Below are positions 63,701-64,000 of a stretch of 64,000 nt of DNA, in pieces. Source of the stretch: Gordonia pseudamarae (lineage in GTDB: Bacteria; Actinomycetota; Actinomycetes; Mycobacteriales; Mycobacteriaceae). The stretch lies in NCBI RefSeq assembly GCF_025273675.1, contig NZ_CP045809.1, positions 1,612,001 to 1,676,000 on the forward strand, in the 5' to 3' direction. The notes under the pieces were generated by a model that saw nothing but the letters and a program-made list of their open reading frames with translations, searched no databases and was not told the origin of the DNA. Positions within the stretch are counted from its first letter, which is position 1, and every line of letters begins with the position of its first letter. Both the position numbers and the translations under genes were made by a program.

Positions 63701-64000
63701 GACCCAAGATCGTCGCCGAGATCCCGAATTTGCTGCCCAGCTCGTCCTGCCACTGCTCCACCAGACCGCCGGGGGCGACGATCAGCATCCGGGTCAGGTC
63801 GCCACGCAGCATCAGTTCTTTGGCGTACAGCCCCGCCATCACCGTTTTGCCCGCACCGGGATCGTCGGCGAGCAGAAACCGTAACGGGGTGCGGGGCAGC
63901 AACTCGCCGTACACCGCCCGGATCTGGTGCGGTAGCGGTGAGATGTCGCTGGTGCCGACGGCGAGCATCGGATCGTGCAGCCCCGCCATCCGGATGCGTA
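60762..64000 (-). CDS. SNF2-family helicase with DUF3883 domain (5' end outside window)
   Basis: At least 1078 residues are visible; the frame is open through the right edge (RIRMAGLHDPML), so about 100 residues are missing. Motif I is LLADDPGAGKTVMAGLYAKE, motif II VDEAHRM, motif III LLLMTATPHSG; the second lobe has KLIIFSEHRDTLDYLARQV, ATDAAGEGLNLQAAHLMINY and QRFGRIHRIGQ. The last 130 residues (VFIEVKGRIEGADSFFVTYN) are a DUF3883-like domain of restriction-endonuclease fold. Helicases of this form accompany DUF1156 and DUF499 proteins in phage-defence clusters and resemble DISARM DrmD. It is the only large gene of the island that looks intact in the visible part. Confidence 0.88.
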   Translation of the reverse strand, partial: RIRMAGLHDPMLAVGTSDISPLPHQIRAVYGELLPRTPLRFLLADDPGAGKTVMAGLYAKELMLRGDLTRMLIVAPGGLVEQWQDELGSKFGISATILGRELVNTSVGGDPFMTHPLLIARMDQLARDEDLREILARSEWDLVIVDEAHRMSATWWSGELRKTSRYALGELLGSISRHLLLMTATPHSGIETNFQAFLALIDPDRFEGQARGETTSTDTTGLMRRMVKEDLLTFDGKPLFPERIAETVPYKLSGGELQLYEAVTRYVRDEMNRVDKQSDSPQRRTVGFALTVLQRRLASSTHAILRSLVRRRDRLAAMRADMAAGRYTAPGDPGRIPRPEDFDDTDEFSAEEYERVEEEVVDAATAARTVAELDAEIAILDELVTLATEVRNSGNDRKWAELRSLLIDRSLLRDEDGRPRKLIIFSEHRDTLDYLARQVRNLVGADDAVLTIHGGTRRTDRVAIREQFTQEPHRQVLIATDAAGEGLNLQAAHLMINYDLPWNPNRLEQRFGRIHRIGQEKVCRVWNLVADQTREGQVYERLLIKMEQQRKAYGGKLFDVLGEAFNETPLRILLMEAIRYGDDPARIAEIERVVDAQVADGCVELVESRALARETLGPLELDELRRRMDDATARRLQPHYIEKFFVDAFGALGGRMKRREKGRYQISNVPGQLRHRPVRHEHAGRPVVTSYERVTFEPAAVSGAKRAELLAPGHPLLDTLLDVTVERGQRALNDGAVLFDPTDPGTTPSVIVAMTGDIVDGHGITVSKRFSFVSVTTGPDGQPVLADAGRAPHLDLTALPVGAESAAERARMSVSGNAHTSAMRWAAGVAQPEHLRDVRERLLPTVEKTRSAVRSRLVSQINYLDGEAARLREVIAAGRSGKRLRHSPDRLESRARDLEARLDARMTTLAKDAALTARPPNLTAVMLVIPAGMVGGQIARRAKDTQITDARAVAAVLAAERALGREPEEMPHNNKGYDIRSVPLPDADGVRGPTVFIEVKGRIEGADSFFVTYNEVLHGRNTGPQHRLALVSVSDEGPDHDDIRYLTNHFASFEIGGTDVSGVELDWRKTWAKGKPPH

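Overview
The window is high-GC DNA from a mycolic-acid actinomycete. Many genes match, in kind and often in neighbourhood, the Mycobacterium tuberculosis Rv3303-Rv3395 region: lpdA, upp, Rv3311, add, deoA, cdd, sdhCDAB, yhjD, trpS, metY, metX, folD, trmL, dnaE2, imuB and imuA'. A Gordonia- or Rhodococcus-like chromosome is the best guess. This is inferred from gene content; no rRNA or tRNA gene was seen that would settle it.

Layout, left to right. 1-4.1 kb: the end of a sensor kinase with its LuxR-type regulator, a Ser/Thr kinase and a radical-SAM protein. 4.1-10.8 kb: the SOS mutasome (imuA', imuB, dnaE2) with two LexA boxes and a small secreted-protein gene placed inside it. 10.8-17.4 kb: DUF167, a large ATPase/LuxR regulator, trmL, folD, a DUF3017 protein and a membrane-bound Hsp70-like protein. 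17.5-21.4 kb: methionine synthesis, with two tandem metX genes and metY behind a SAM-IV riboswitch. 21.6-24.8 kb: xthA, trpS and yhjD. 24.9-31.5 kb: sdhCDAB facing the pyrimidine/purine salvage operon cdd-deoA-add, with an iron-box-like site between them. 31.5-35.6 kb: an Rv3311-like gene, a type VII-style pair (EspC-like plus WXG/NlpC) and upp. 35.7-48.6 kb: a TetR/hydrolase pair, an ABC ATPase, a secreted protein, a crotonase, an M20 amidohydrolase, a metNIQ-monooxygenase sulfur operon, a GGCT-like gene, a frameshifted alkD and lpdA.

From 48.6 kb the character changes to accessory DNA. Three near-identical tandem units each carry a small EspC/WXG-like helical protein and a DUF3558-type lipoprotein, next to a Thr/Pro-rich protein and a dead PIN toxin. 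From 54.4 kb to the right edge lies a defence island on the minus strand: an SNF2/DUF3883 helicase, an AbiEii-type nucleotidyltransferase with a small partner, a DUF1156 methyltransferase that has lost its middle, a DUF559 endonuclease-like protein, and a HEPN-DUF499 ATPase broken by one base. Two genes of the island share a CACAAC-NN-GTTGTG palindrome in front of their starts. A 43-bp palindrome recurs four times in this half, three times fused to a TGA stop codon.

The most unusual signals are the triplicated lipoprotein module, the stop-codon-linked palindromes, the shared operator of the decaying defence island, and the double reading-frame shift in alkD. Calls of frameshift depend on the sequence being free of errors at those bases.
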